Shown here: positions 15,301 to 26,900 of the stretch, piece by piece
How the letters are laid out: the number at the start of each line of letters is the position of its first letter
Position numbering within the stretch: the stretch's first letter is position 1
NCBI GenBank assembly: GCA_038049695.1
Contig: CP142456.1
Location: 75,353,422 to 75,417,421 of the forward strand
DNA length: 64,000 nucleotides
Origin: Cinnamomum chago
Lineage: Eukaryota > Streptophyta > Magnoliopsida > Laurales > Lauraceae
Reading direction: 5' to 3'
The notes under the pieces: generated by a model
What the model saw: the letters and a program-made list of their open reading frames with translations, nothing else
Told to the model about the DNA's origin: nothing
Database searches by the model: none
Program-made: the position numbers and the translations under genes

Positions 15301-18300
15301 GAGGATGGTGAAAACGGCTGGGGGAGAGTGTTATCGCAAGTGAAAATGATGAATAGTTGAAACAGGGAGGAATAAAGGATGAAAAAGGTTGTTTTGAGTT
15401 GCGATATTACAACATAAATTGTGGTATTGCAACTTAATAACTTGCGGTATCGCAACATAAATTGTGATATCACAACATTTGTTGTCATATTGCAAATAAA
15501 AAAACGCCTTTTGGCCAGTGCAAGGTACGGACTGTACGGAGAAGTCTGGGTAAAATAGCCAACTTTGATGACAAGGGGGAGGAATCAATGACTTTGGATT
15601 ACCTTACAGAAAAAATCCCATCCAAAAATCCTAGCTAACAAATAAGGTATGTACACATGTGCTTTGACTAATGGCAAAATACATTAATTGGGCCCAAATG
15701 GGCCTGCGAGATTGGGCCTTGATTGACAGGTTCCACTTTGTGGAAACTGAGGGTTCAAGGGGGTTCCACTTTGTGTGCGTGTGTGTCACTTCCGTTTTTC
15801 TGAAAAAAAGGGCTAAAAGTTAAGAATTCAATGAGGACAGATTTCAGGACCGAGTTTGATTGATGATATCTGAACAGCTGAAATCTTGCAACATGTGTAG
15901 AAAATATCCATTGTGAATATCAGAAGAACTCTTACCCATTTGGGAGCCTATACTGTGACTTTCTTTCCATTGTCCATGTACTTAGATGTCTTTTTTGTTT
16001 CTTCGTTCTGCATTTCCCTTCAAATTTTCCTCATTAATTCTACTAGAGTAGGTGAAATTTGACTCCATCTAATAACTCCTGTTGAATTGTCTTTGGGTTC
16101 AATAAATGTTTCACTGAACCCCCTTCTGTTGAGTTTGGCGCTTTCAAGTAGACTTGTTTATATATTATACTTGGGTAAATATGTATTTGTGTGGTCCATA
16201 CTAGGCCTGGACTTGGTTCATATTGTAAATCGGGACCATAGATCTTGGATTTTCCCAGCAGTGTTTGTCTGGTAACTGGGTAATCTGAGCCCCAGTTGGG
16301 ATGGGGGGATGATAAATTGTATATATTCCAAGGAAAGATACAGACAGCAGAGAATGAAATGGAAGGCTACCCCGGGTTGCAAAACAGGAGCAACTAGGAG
16401 AGAGCCCACCAACAAAAAATGCCAATGCCAAGAAAGACCCACAAGCCGGACCAACTAAAAAACGAACCCCACAGGCCAGAACAGCCAACAACCAACGAAG
16501 TGGGCAACAAAACATAAGAGAACACAAAACATACATGATTAGATTTGGTCCTCTAAATTTGACAAATTTCGTAGATGATCCCATTTTTTTTTTTACTTAT
16601 CTCATATGTTGATCAATCAAATTATTGGATCAGCCCTTTCCTCCATTCAAAATCCCCAAAATTTCTTCCATTCTATAAATCTTCAAAATATTCATTACTT
16701 GGTCAAAGAAGCAACTAGAGTCCGAGACTAGAGAGGAAAATGCTTCTGAAAGGCGTAACGGTGGCTCTTCATCTATTCTACTCTACAAATTTTACAAGGA
16801 CTTAAGCTGTAGAGAACACTCTGCGGAAATACATAGGAATGACGAATATTTGTAAACTTTGATCAGGAATTCTGCTGTACATGTCCTCTCTCCTTTTGCC
16901 TCCTTTTTTTGGCTAGGCCTTTATGTAGATAGATCCCCAAGACCTCTCTCCTTCTACTAATTGAAATTTCCCTTTTAATTGAGACTGTATTACTGGGCTG
17001 AACTTCAACTTAGGTTCTTAATTTTGATCTTTGAGCTTAAGAAGCTTCGAATTGAATAATTTTTGTATTGAACATTTGGATCTCATGTTTTTTAATGTCT
17101 CTCTGCACTCAGTCTGCAGCCTTTATGGCTGCGATAAATCCAAAGGATCCCTTTCAATTTTTCCAACTTCTTTTGGCCAAAAAAAAAAAAAGGAAGAAGA
17201 GCAAAGATTTTAACACAATCTGAGTGTGTATTTGTTCTGTATAGTGTATTGTTTTTTTTGTTTTCTATTTTTGGCAGAGAAAAGTGTCTTCATTGTAATA
17301 GTCTTTTATTGATAAACATGATTAAAATTCAGGGCTCAATGTGTGTATCATTATCCAAGATAAATGTTGACTTAAGCTTTCCCACATTCTGTTGCTTTAT
17401 ATCTAGGTACCGGACTATGCAATGACATTTGAAGAGGGAAAGTCTAGAAAGTACGTTTGCCTTCTAGCCTTCCAGACCATTTTGTGTCCATCATATTTTT
17501 GTGAATATTTTATCCAATACTTGTTAAAATTCATGTAGACCTTTTGGACGATTATGGTGGGATGAAACTGTGGCGACTGTCTTCACTAGAGTGGACTCTC
17601 ACAACCAGGTATCTCATCTCTAGATTTGATTAGTCCTGAATCAATACTTTACCTATTCATTAATTATGGAAATTTCTTCAAGACTGTTTTACATCCAGTT
17701 CAAGATAGGGTCCTCACCGTGCGTGAGTGCGCAAGACTGCAAGGCTTTCATGATTATTATAAGCTCTGTGGGACAGTTAAAGAAAGGTACCTTATGCATG
17801 TTTGTATTTTGATTTCATAAACTTTCTTCCCTCATTTGTTTCTGAAGGATGGTTTCCTCTAATCCGCCCAACATCTTTGAGCAACTGATGTTTACTCCCT
17901 GATTCCTTGGAAGTGTGTTGTCCATTCTCCATTTTCTCAGACATTGGTGTGTTTTGAACCATATATGTACGACTCTCATCTTCATGTCGAGCATCATGTT
18001 ACATCCCCTATGCGTTTAGTATATACAACTTAGAGAACGCCCATGCATCCATGCCATTGTCTTGTGTTACACTTGTATTTGATTTTAAGTAGTTTATTTT
18101 CTGGCCTTCTTTTTCCGATTGTCTAAATATTTCTTTGCGATCCATTTGTCATGTACTAATTTTCACCTTCTGTCCTTCCAGATACCGTCAAATTGGCAAT
18201 GCCGTGGCACTTCCGGTCGCACGGGCTTTAGGATATGCATTGGGGATGGCATGGTTGAATCTTGCGGGGGACGATCCTTTACTGATTCTGCCACCCAAGT

Positions 18301-18359
18301 TTTCCTTTTCTACCATTGTCCAACTTCCTCCATCTTCATCTTCTGAAGTTGACAGCTAA
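342..18359 (+). CDS. CMT3: Chromomethylase (DNA cytosine-5-methyltransferase), CMT3-like, C-terminal half, six exons
   Basis: Plant-specific nuclear methyltransferase that maintains CHG methylation on H3K9me2 chromatin, mostly over transposons. Exons: 342-463, 551-655, 17407-17450, 17539-17608, 17683-17786 and 18182-18359 (stop TAA). All join in one frame at GT-AG sites and give about 207 C-terminal residues. Visible blocks are [15 protein letters not shown], the [10 protein letters not shown] segment, [11 protein letters not shown] in the target-recognition region, C5-methyltransferase motif IX ([14 protein letters not shown]) and motif X ([19 protein letters not shown]). The tail [13 protein letters not shown] resembles CMT3 more than CMT2, from memory of the Arabidopsis proteins. 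The BAH and chromo domains and the catalytic PCQ motif must lie upstream of the window. The intron 656-17406 is 16.75 kb and holds nested transposons, but the exons on both sides look intact. Family is certain; the CMT3 subtype is likely. Confidence 0.9.
656..991 (+). other. Left part of the giant chromomethylase intron
   Basis: Host intron sequence between the donor at 656 and the left end of the Copia insertion. It is T-rich, without coding signal, and ends in the 5-bp target duplication GGTTC (987-991). Confidence 0.7.
992..1225 (-). repeat. 3' LTR of Copia A
   Basis: About 234 bp, starting TGACATTTAG and ending GATTGACCA next to the polypurine tract. It matches the interrupted right-hand copy at 13481-15728, which contains about 36 bp more. 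Confidence 0.88.
1226..7735 (-). pseudogene. Fossil gag-pol region of Copia A
   Basis: Degenerate coding sequence of the Copia order gag, protease, integrase, reverse transcriptase, RNase H, read on the minus strand and interrupted by the solo LTR at 3592-5903. The gag start MEKSEI is near 7735. Closest relatives within the window are elements B and D. Broken, with many breaks, and not expected to make protein. Confidence 0.85.
3592..5903 (-). repeat. Solo LTR, 2.3 kb, probably Ty3/gypsy
   Basis: A 2312-bp block inside the integrase region of Copia A. It begins TGTCACGACCC and ends GGATATTACA, so both strands have TG...CA ends. The flanks are TACTT and TACTC, an almost perfect 5-bp target duplication. 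It has no primer site, polypurine tract or coding domain, and no repeated ends, so it is read as a solo LTR left by LTR-LTR recombination. The terminus GGGTCGTGACA on the minus strand is familiar from plant gypsy LTRs (from memory), which suggests minus orientation and that family. A short (TA)n run lies near 4066-4083. A non-autonomous element without internal genes is the alternative. Confidence 0.75.
8048..8352 (+). repeat. 5' LTR of Copia B
   Basis: 305 bp, TGTAGAAGATAAC to AGATCCT, followed within about 5 bases by the primer-binding site. Matches 12902-13206 at about 97.4%. Confidence 0.92.
8353..9700 (+). other. Untranslated leader of Copia B
   Basis: Starts with the primer-binding site. 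It is rich in GATC, GTGGGCCCAC-like and CTGCTG words and resembles the leaders of A (13212-13470) and D (43690-44215). No coding domain was recognised. Confidence 0.6.
9700..12900 (+). pseudogene. Fossil pol region of Copia B
   Basis: Protease, integrase, reverse transcriptase and RNase H signatures occur in Copia order on the plus strand. Broken, with several breaks. Domain positions are given in the element entry. Confidence 0.85.
12902..13206 (+). repeat. 3' LTR of Copia B
   Basis: 305 bp, the partner of 8048-8352, preceded by the polypurine tract and followed by the AATAA target duplication. Confidence 0.92.
13645..13868 (+). repeat. Left terminal inverted repeat of the MULE
   Basis: About 224 bp, the inverse of 15399-15619. 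The inner 100 bp hold the TTGCGATATCGCAA-like units. Confidence 0.85.
15399..15619 (-). repeat. Right terminal inverted repeat of the MULE
   Basis: About 221 bp, the inverse of 13645-13868, ending CAGAAAAAATCCC before the 9-bp target duplication. Confidence 0.85.
15734..17406 (+). other. Right part of the giant chromomethylase intron
   Basis: Host intron sequence from the Copia A target duplication to the acceptor at 17405-17406. It has a short GT-rich run near 15772-15790 and poly-T tracts. Short open frames lack codon bias or known domains. The GC-richer patch at about 16290-16520 could be an old repeat but could not be assigned. Confidence 0.6.
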
Positions 18360-20978
18360 TTGTCACCATCCCTTAGTCTTATGCTAAAGCGGCAATGGTT
18401 TCCTTTTCTCTACCTTTGCTGTTCTTATAGGCCTCAGAAGTGTTGGGTTTCAGTAACTGGGTTGGGTGAGTCAACTGGAATCAACAAGGGAAGTGTTGTT
18501 TGTTCTTGGGAACTATGGTGTCTTTTCATGGACCTCTGAAAACTTTATTTTTTTATGACTTCAGCTTCTTTTCTTTGGTTCAGAGAAACGATCCTTGCAG
18601 TGAAATGTATTTATACCTCATCTCAGGCTGCAGAATATGGTCATCCACCTTTGGGCATGTATCTGCTTTTCACAATAAATGCAGAAAATGCCTCCCAACT
18701 CTCAAAATGAAATCTCGTGTCAAAACCATCACTCAACTTGGTAGCTGAAGGCCTTTGTTGCCTGGACTATGGACCATTAAGTGCCAATGTGGATGGACCA
18801 TGCACATAGAATTTCAGCAACAAGGTGCTTGTGAGGATGTTGTCAATAACTGTCATGATCCAATTGATGTGGATCTATTGGTTAGCCCAGGATCCTGTTG
18901 ATCATTATATATAATTAGAGGCCCATACATTATGGAATGGACTAATTGAGAACGGGAACAAGTGATCCAAATGATCCGGTGATACAATCACACTATGCAC
19001 AGATTGCACGAGATCAGGCCCCACAATTTTAACAACTTGGATTAATCGATCAATGATCTCTTGTATATATATTCAATTTTCCCTACCGTCTCCTGTTCAT
19101 AACAAAGAGGAGAAAACATGCAAAGAGAAGCATTCATGGCCAGGTAGGAAACACTCATCTTAGATTTGAGATGAAAAAATCATGCATCATACAGGTTGCA
19201 CATGTGTCCAATTTTCAATGCCAAGGAAGATTTCCTTCAGCAATGGGTTGGACCAGATGGGCCTTGCCCAAGTACAGCCCTCACCTTCAGAACTTGGATC
19301 TTACAAAAAGAACACTACCGCCCTTTTTGGATGGCCAGTGGGGATTAAGCAGACTAGCCAATTGCAATGTTATAATTGAAAATTGGGATTTTTTTTAAAC
19401 AAAATCTTAAAACCTGAAAGTACATTTTAGTGAATAAAAACACAAAAATGACAGAATTAGTATGTCGTACTTTTTTTTGGGACAAAATTACCTACCGGTT
19501 GTCGACATTGTTGCCCAATTTATATTTTCTGAAAGCCAAATTTTCTTCCTAATTGGAAAACAACTATTGAGTGAGTCCTAAATAGGTACACATTCATCAC
19601 AATGACTGAATTTGAATCTAACAAAGCACCTAATCTTCCACATATCCATATTTTTACTGATATGGGTGTTGATATTGTCACCCACTTTTTAGTTTTTTTT
19701 TTATGTCAAGTTTATACATGATTTGGGGTAAACTTGTAGAATCAGTCCTAGATAGCTACATATATAAAATATATCAATTTGATATAAAAAAAAACTGTAA
19801 AAAAAAACAAAAACTGGGTAATGATTTCGCTAGGTGGGCAGCTTTGTTAAAAAAAAGAAAAAAGAGTACGACGCCCTAATTCATCATTTTTGTGGTTTTT
19901 TTTACTAAACCATATAATCAGGGCTTAAGAATAATTTTTTCATAAAACACCCCTTGAAAATTAGTTCACTAATTTTCTATTTTGGGGGCTATTTCAATAT
20001 CTCGAAATAGATGTTTAATGGTAATTGAGTGAGTCATATGTTTTATAAATGTCTAAACTAAAACCTTTTATTGGACAAATTTCCCATTCTCTCAAAGGAG
20101 TCATACTAGCAACTGTTGAAGCCATGGGAGCACTTTTTCTCTCCCGATTTATATGTTGTGTTTTTAATTATTTTGATAGTTGATTGGAAAATGCAAACTT
20201 TTGTTTAGGGAAAAATCTCAAAATCACCCCCAAGTTTTGATCTAATATCAAGAAGGGTTAAAAAAAATCTATTATACTAAAAAAGGTATTTTGTTTCACA
20301 TAAGTCTTTTGAAACAACAATTGGCATAAGTCTATCTTTTGAGCCCCATTATCCTTAGGAAAAATTAAAGAAGATACAAATTGGATATGTGTTAGAATAT
20401 TAGATCAAAATAGTGGAGATGTTTAGGTTGATGAAAGCCCGCACACACTAGAGGGTTTGGGCTGATGATCCTAATCTGATTAGTAATTGAGATCTTTTAC
20501 GGTTGTAATTCATATTTAGATTAGGAGTTTATTTTAGCAAATTTGCTTTGGTTTTTATATGAATAAATTTTGTGTAAGTCAGTTTATTAGAATGCAAAAG
20601 TATAAAAAGACTAAGTTAGAAAAGAAGAATACCATTGAAGAAGATGGTTAGGCTATGTTTACTTATTCTATGATGTTGTTTCAACAAGTTAATGACAATG
20701 ACCTATTTGAAAGCTGCTTGATAAACTTGGGAACCTTTGTCCTATAAAATATGTACTGAACCCTTTTTTTGATATTAGGTCGAAAATTTAGATACTGTTT
20801 TGAAAACTTTTTCATTGTTTTGTCAGCCTCTTTATGCTTTGGATTCTCTGGAAGGATCTTTCAGACTCGGAGTAGAACCAAATCCAAGTTGGATTTCAAT
20901 CCCAACTCAGAATAAGTGAAGGAGAAAGAAGCAAGAGATTGGAGAGACGATTGCTACTTTCATCTTGAAGATTGAAGG
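18360..20978. other. Chromomethylase 3' UTR and intergenic region upstream of RAR1
   Basis: The first few hundred bases after the stop at 18359 should be 3' UTR. Beyond about 18800 the sequence is AT-rich with many poly-A and poly-T runs and no supported gene. The last 100-200 bases before 20979 should hold the RAR1 core promoter and 5' UTR, but no clear TATA box stood out. Confidence 0.6.
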
Positions 20979-23900
20979 ATGGAAAAGGTTCGATGCCAGC
21001 GGATTGGATGCGACGCCATGTTCTCCGAAGACGACGATCCCGAAGGCTCCTGCACGTACCACGCTTCTGTAACATTCATACATCTTCTTCTTCTTCTTCT
21101 TCTTTCTCCTTTTTTCAAGCTTCTTCTTGTTCTTTCTGCGTGTTGGGGTTTTTCCTTGTTTGGTTTTAGATGAATTCTATTGAGATTATGGAGCTTTTTA
21201 GGATGCACCACTTCTGGAAACACCCTTCACGGATCCAAAGATTTGATTTTTATCCTGAAAGAAGCAGTTAAAACCGCATCTCGATTATCAAAAGACCCCA
21301 AAAACGTGTCTTTGGAGAAAATCGCAATGAACCCAAATTTATTAATCAGCAGTCCTGCACATAGGGCACGGGAGAGAGGTGTATGGTACAGTACTACTGG
21401 GAAAGTAATAATCTTTACTGCAAACATTGGGCATTGGAAGTGCAATTCCCAATGAGAACAGATGAATTCCTTTTTTTTGCCTTTTTTTCTGTTTCAGTCA
21501 TGTGGGATCCTTACAAGATCGCAGCATAGATCTTTGGATAAAGATTCAGAAAAGAAGAAGGAGGAGGAGGAGGAGGAGGAGGAGGAGGAGAATTCTATGG
21601 TTGAATCCCCTTGTGTGTATTGCCCCTGCAAATGAGGATATTATTAATTAACTCAACAAATTCACGTACTCGACTGACTCAGCATCGAACAATATGATTT
21701 AGAAAATGTCATCATCATCAAATTAACCCATCAGTATGGGATTGACGATCTCCATTAATTAAATGATGATATAATGATTATTCATTCTTTCATATGTTGC
21801 AATCCCATTCTCTTTAGTTCTGTAAGTGATGAGTTGGGGGGGTTTTTCATATCAAATTATGGTAATTTCTGATTGGTTGATTGTTGTCATCTTAAATTTG
21901 AAGTATGCGTTTTGTATAATCTATGTAAATATGAGAAAGAATGTCAACATTGTTGCAAGAAAGATGAACTCCTTGAAAGTAAATGAAGGTCGGTGATTGA
22001 GATAGGGCAAATAATTTAAGCATATGAACATTTATGAACACTGAAATTGGTTGGTCCTTATTTCAGCATTGTTGCACATGATGACTTATTCTTGTATCAG
22101 AAAGTAGACACTTATTTGTATTATGAACTTCAACTATATGTTTATATGGTCATATATGCTAATGGTGGAACTTTTTTTTATCCATGTATCGGCTTGGATC
22201 CATGGTTTTGCTGCCTTCCTTATAGGGTGTAAGTCCAAAATTAAATCCCATTTGTTTTTACTTTTAGAATCACTCTCCAATTTCTTTTGGCAGTAGACAA
22301 TACACCTTAATAATAATGTGGTTCTCATTTTCTGCAGCCTATGTTTCATGATGGTATGAAAGAATGGAGTTGTTGCAAGCAAAGAAGTCATGACTTCAAC
22401 TTGTTTTTAGGGATTCCTGGGTACGCTCTCACTTTTTTGTTGTGTTAATGATCATTATGCTTTAAAAATTGAAGCGAAGCTCTTTGAGGCTGAACAAGAT
22501 GCATGTTTAAAACATTTTCTATGGGAGCTTTTAGAACCTTTTCTTTTATTGCCTACGTTGGATGTGGAATAGTGAGGGTGGAGATTGGACAAGCATTTTC
22601 TTGGCTTAGACAATCCTCTTTACCCCTGTTTGGTTCCATTTTTGGTGCATAAAAGTGGGGATGATTTGGAGTTTTCTTTGAATGTTCTACTTAAATCATT
22701 GTCTCCATTTCTGAATGCTTAAGAGTGTATGAGGCTTATCCTTGTATTCTTGCTTGTTTGAAATATTTTTCTCTTACACGATCAATTTTATTTTATTCTT
22801 ATATATCTTTTTGGGCATGTTTGGTAAACGGTGAAGAATCCTATATTTAGAGGATTCTCTCCATCTCCAAAGAAAGCCACAATCCTCAAGTAGAATTCCC
22901 AATGAAAGTTCCATGTTTGGATGGAGGGAGGATTCTTATAAGTTGTAGAATGTATGATCCAATTGATGTTTATACAAATATCTCAAGATAAAGTAAGGAT
23001 CAACGGTTGTAATTTGGTCACCTTACCGTGTTTGACCGTCCAGAACTAATGACCGGTTTTGATCTTAATCGTGGACCCCACATAAACCCAAAAATGAGAA
23101 AAAACGGACTGTTTTCAATAATAGTTTGCACAGTAAGACATTTTGGCACATATCTAGAGATTTAAGATGAATTAACGGCTGATATTTGGTGAAGTGACCG
23201 TTTTGGAGTTTTTAAAGATGACTAACGGTTTGGATCTTGATTAGGGAATCTAAAAGGTACATTTCCAAAGCAAAAACTTATTAGGGCCACATTACTACTT
23301 ACCTTCACTGTCACTTATCGTCACTGTCCCTCACGGTTTTGCAAATATCTCAAGATCTAAGATGAATCAACGGCTGAAATTTTGGGACATAGCCGTTATG
23401 GACCTTATTAACACAATTAACGGTTCAGATCTTGATCTTGGGGCCCACAGGAACCAGAAAATCGAAAAAAACGGACTGGATTTAATCCCGTTTTTTGGCC
23501 CACAGCATATCAGAAATTGTCATCTAACGGTTTGGACGATTTTGCAAATATCTCAAGATCTAAGATGAATCAACGGCTGAAATTTTGGGAGATGGCCGTT
23601 TTGGACCTTCTTAACAATATTATTGGTTCAGATCTTGATTATGGGGCCCATAAAAACCAAAAAAACGCAAAAACCGGTCTGCCCTCTATTAACGCCCAAA
23701 AGCACTGTAGCTCCGCAAATCCCCTCTTGCGCGGAATCCATGAATCCGATGGGGGGGCGTCTGACTCTACAAATATTCAAAAGGGTGGATTTCTGCAATC
23801 CATCCTCTTCAAATCCATGCCATTCCAAACAAGGAAATCCGCGCGATTGTGGATTTTGGACGAGGAATCCGTGGCGAAGACCGTTGCCAAACATGCCCTT

Positions 23901-26900
23901 TAGGAAATCATATTTTAGGCTCTTTGCCACAGATTTAGATTGGATCTTGGATAAAAGCTTGTCATATCCTTACTGTTCAAGAGAATTAGATAATTCCATG
24001 TCTTGGATGATAGGCTGAAATGTGCTGTTCTTGATTTAATTTGGGAGATGAATGAGGTCTTGTGTGAGGAGCCTATCTAGGCTTATCCTTATATTCTTGC
24101 TTCTTTGAAATATTTTTCTGGTTCGCATGTATGTGTGTGGATTTGGATGTTTTTTAATTAGTTGGAAAGTGTACGATTGCGCGTTTAGCAATCATAGGAG
24201 GTTGTAATTTTTTCGTTGTTTTTTATTTCAACTAGTCTTGATGTAAGCTTTCTTGAAAAGCATAGGTATCTCCAATGTAATTTTTGGTTTTGTTTTTCAT
24301 GGGTTTGCTTGTATAAAATTAATTTATTGTAACAAGCAAGGAGAAGAAAGCTTCAAAGATTGCATGGTTGCAAGTAGAAGAGGATTCCATGGTGGTGGAG
24401 GCAACGAAGGTGTCCTAGTGCGAAAAGGACTCTTAACCAAGTATCCTAGTTGGATAAGGATTCCTAGTTGGATAAGGATTTGAAGTCCGAAGAGCAGGGG
24501 GCCATCAAGGATTGCATTATATTTATTGCTTTATATAATTGCTATTATTGCTATGTTTATCACCTAGTAACATGGCCACCACTAGGTTCTTAAAATTGGC
24601 ATCTTTCTATATTGGCTTGTTTTTAGTTTGGCAAATTGTTTTTAAACGGATCTTAGACCAGCACCTTCTATTTGTCTAAGGTTTAAAAAAAATTTGGATA
24701 GGGTTTAGTTTATCTTGGTACCCTAAGTTTCCAAAAGAGGCCAAACTAAAATCTAATATGTTGCTACCTTAGTGGGCCCATAACCCACTGGTCCCAAGTT
24801 AGGAAATTTGACCCTTTAAAGTGATTTGCTCAAATATTTTAAAGCAAAAGTTATTTATGTTCAAGATGACTTAAGTCATTGAGTCATGAATTTGATTAAC
24901 TAAGTTTGCTAGATTTAAAAAGATTTTTTGAGTAACCAAGGTCAAAAGAGTTTTTTCAAAACCCTAGTGTTAAATAATCAAGTGGGAGAGGGGTTTGGAA
25001 AAACCCCACGGCCTTCCATTTTCGGTTCATGCTATCTCAATGGAGTGTTGGTGGGAGCGGCCATCCCTTCGGTGGAGTTCTTTACTAAAGATCGCTTCGA
25101 TGGGTTAGTGGGTGAACTAATGTGAATATTCGTAATGAGGTGTTAGTGGGAGCGGCCATCCCTTCGGTGGAGTTCTTTACTAAAGATCACTTCTATAGAA
25201 TGTCAATGAAGTGTTGGTGGGAGCGGCCATCCCTTCGGTGGAGCTCTTTATTAAAGTTCACTTCAAGATTGGATTAAAGTCACTTCCCTTCGGAGGACTT
25301 GAGTCATAGACATTCTAGGAACGTTCATAAGAGATGGTAATACACTTGACATAAGACGGTAATAACCTCTCGCTAGGAGTTAGTGTTATTTGTCATATGA
25401 GGCCAAACCAATCAGTGATTGGACTGTCGCTGGATATGCTAAATCCAGATAATGATAATCCAAATAAGCGAGGCTTTACTCAACGAGACTATAGATTCGG
25501 CCATCCCTTCGATGGAGGGTCTATGAGGAGGTTGAGACACTGATACATTATAATTAGGGTTAATTAATGTAAAAAGTCTTGTGCATGTTTTTCTTTTTAT
25601 TACAAGCACCATATACATGTTACATATATACTGCCTGTCTAATTATAACCTGTTATATATCCAGAGAGATGGGGAAGGATTCTTTTAGCCCGTTGATGAA
25701 TGTTCTGCGTGAGAACAAATTGACTGGCCCAAATTACGTAGACTGGAAAAGAAACCTTAACATAGTACTCACCGTTGAGGAGTACAAGTATGTTTTGTCG
25801 GAACCCTGTCCTACGATTGATGATTATTCTACAGATGACCAGCAAGAGGCTGAAAGGAAATGGAAAAAGGCGAATAGCATGGCCAAATGCTACATGCTTG
25901 CTTCCATGTCCAACGTATTGCAAACACAGCATGAGCAAATGTACACAGCTTCTGATATCATGTTGTCCTTGTCTGAGATGTTCGCAGACAAAAGCAGGCC
26001 AGCTAGGCAAGCTGCTTTAAGGACAATCATGAATTCTAGGATGGCTGAGGGAACACCTGTCAGAGAGCACATGCTCAAAATGATGGATTGTTTCAATGAA
26101 GCTGAGATCCTAGGGGCTGAGATTGATGCAGGGAGTCAGACTGATATGATTTTCGAAACTCTGCCGGAGTCTTTCAACCAGTTCAAGCTCAACTTCAACA
26201 TGAGCAAGATGGACATGACTCTCTCTGAGTTAATGAAAGAACTCCAGGCGGCAGAGGCCATCATGAAGCCTAAAGGCCAAGTTCACTTTTCCCAGTCTTC
26301 CTCTAAACTGAACCCGAAAGGGAAAAAGTTCAAGAAGAAGCAGGGTAAGGGAAAAGGACAGAAAAAGGGCAATGCTGGAAAGAAGGACAAAGGTACAGGT
26401 GAAAAGCCCAAAGGGAAATGCTTCAAGTGCGGCCTCAAAGGTCACTGGAAGAAAGATTGTCCCAAGCTCCTAGGCTCAGATAAGAAAGGTATATCTCTTT
26501 CCTACTACATTGAAACCTGTCATGTGGTTGATTCTACTGATTCATGGATAGTAGACTCTGGAGCCACTAATCATATCTGCAATTCATTGCAGGGGTTTCA
26601 GATAATGAAAAAGCTTGAGAAAGGGGAGTTTGACCTTAGAGTTGGAAATGGAGCAAAGATTTGGGGTGTTGCAGTGGGAGCTGTTACTTTACATTTTCCG
26701 CATGATAGGATATTAGTTTTAAATAATGTTATCTATGTTCCGGACATAAGGAAGAATTTAATTTCAATTTCCAGACTTATTGAATTTCACTATTCAGTTT
26801 CTTTCCATTATGGTGCTGATATCAGTAGAAATGAAAATATTATATGTTCCGGTAGAATGCATGACAACTTATTTTATATATATCCTATTGCTCCCACACT

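Larger units (their letters stand above)
13645..15619. mobile_element. Non-autonomous Mutator-like (MULE) DNA transposon
   Basis: A 1975-bp element with long terminal inverted repeats (13645-13868 and 15399-15619) starting GGGATTTTTTCTGTA. The flanks are a perfect 9-bp duplication ATCCAAAAA (13636-13644 and 15620-15628). Long inverted repeats plus a 9-bp duplication are the MULE signature. The sister LTR at 992-1225 shows the unoccupied site. No transposase domain was seen in the 1.5-kb core, so it needs an outside transposase. The inner ends of both repeats carry about five copies of a roughly 20-bp near-palindromic unit around TTGCGATATCGCAA. The core also has degenerate direct repeats near 13965-14085 and 14220-14320. 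No captured host gene was recognised. Confidence 0.87.
992..15728 (-). mobile_element. Copia LTR retrotransposon A, host to three nested insertions
   Basis: A Ty1/copia element on the minus strand inside the chromomethylase intron. It is flanked by GGTTC at 987-991 and 15729-15733. Its LTRs are at 992-1225 and 13481-15728 (the latter split by a Mutator-like element). A tRNA-Met-type primer site lies beside the right LTR (about 13469-13480) and a polypurine tract beside the left (about 1226-1240). Recognisable parts in order from right to left are gag (about 7735-7060), a CCHC knuckle near 7000-7040, integrase on both sides of the nested solo LTR, reverse transcriptase (about 2750-1990, with YVDDIIIT) and RNase H (about 1500-1300). 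Without the nested elements it is about 5.3 kb, normal for Copia. By eye its LTRs differ by about 16 substitutions over about 200 aligned bases plus indels, making it the oldest dated element here. Broken, with many breaks. Confidence 0.92.
13481..15728 (-). repeat. 5' LTR of Copia A, split by a Mutator-like element
   Basis: Begins TGACATTTAG at 13481 right after the primer site and resumes at about 15620 after the nested element, ending GATTGACA at 15728 before the GGTTC target duplication. It pairs with 992-1225. Confidence 0.88.

Noticed and set aside
16201-16584. Minus-strand open frame of 127 codons in the chromomethylase intron
   Set aside because: The composition is hydrophobic and Cys-rich with no known domain, and it lies wholly within the intron. 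It may be an old repeat, but no family could be named.
25035-25265. Spaced repeats that look at first like a CRISPR array
   Set aside because: Units are long, only three, with similar spacers, in a eukaryotic retroelement leader. There are no cas genes and the genome is plant nuclear.
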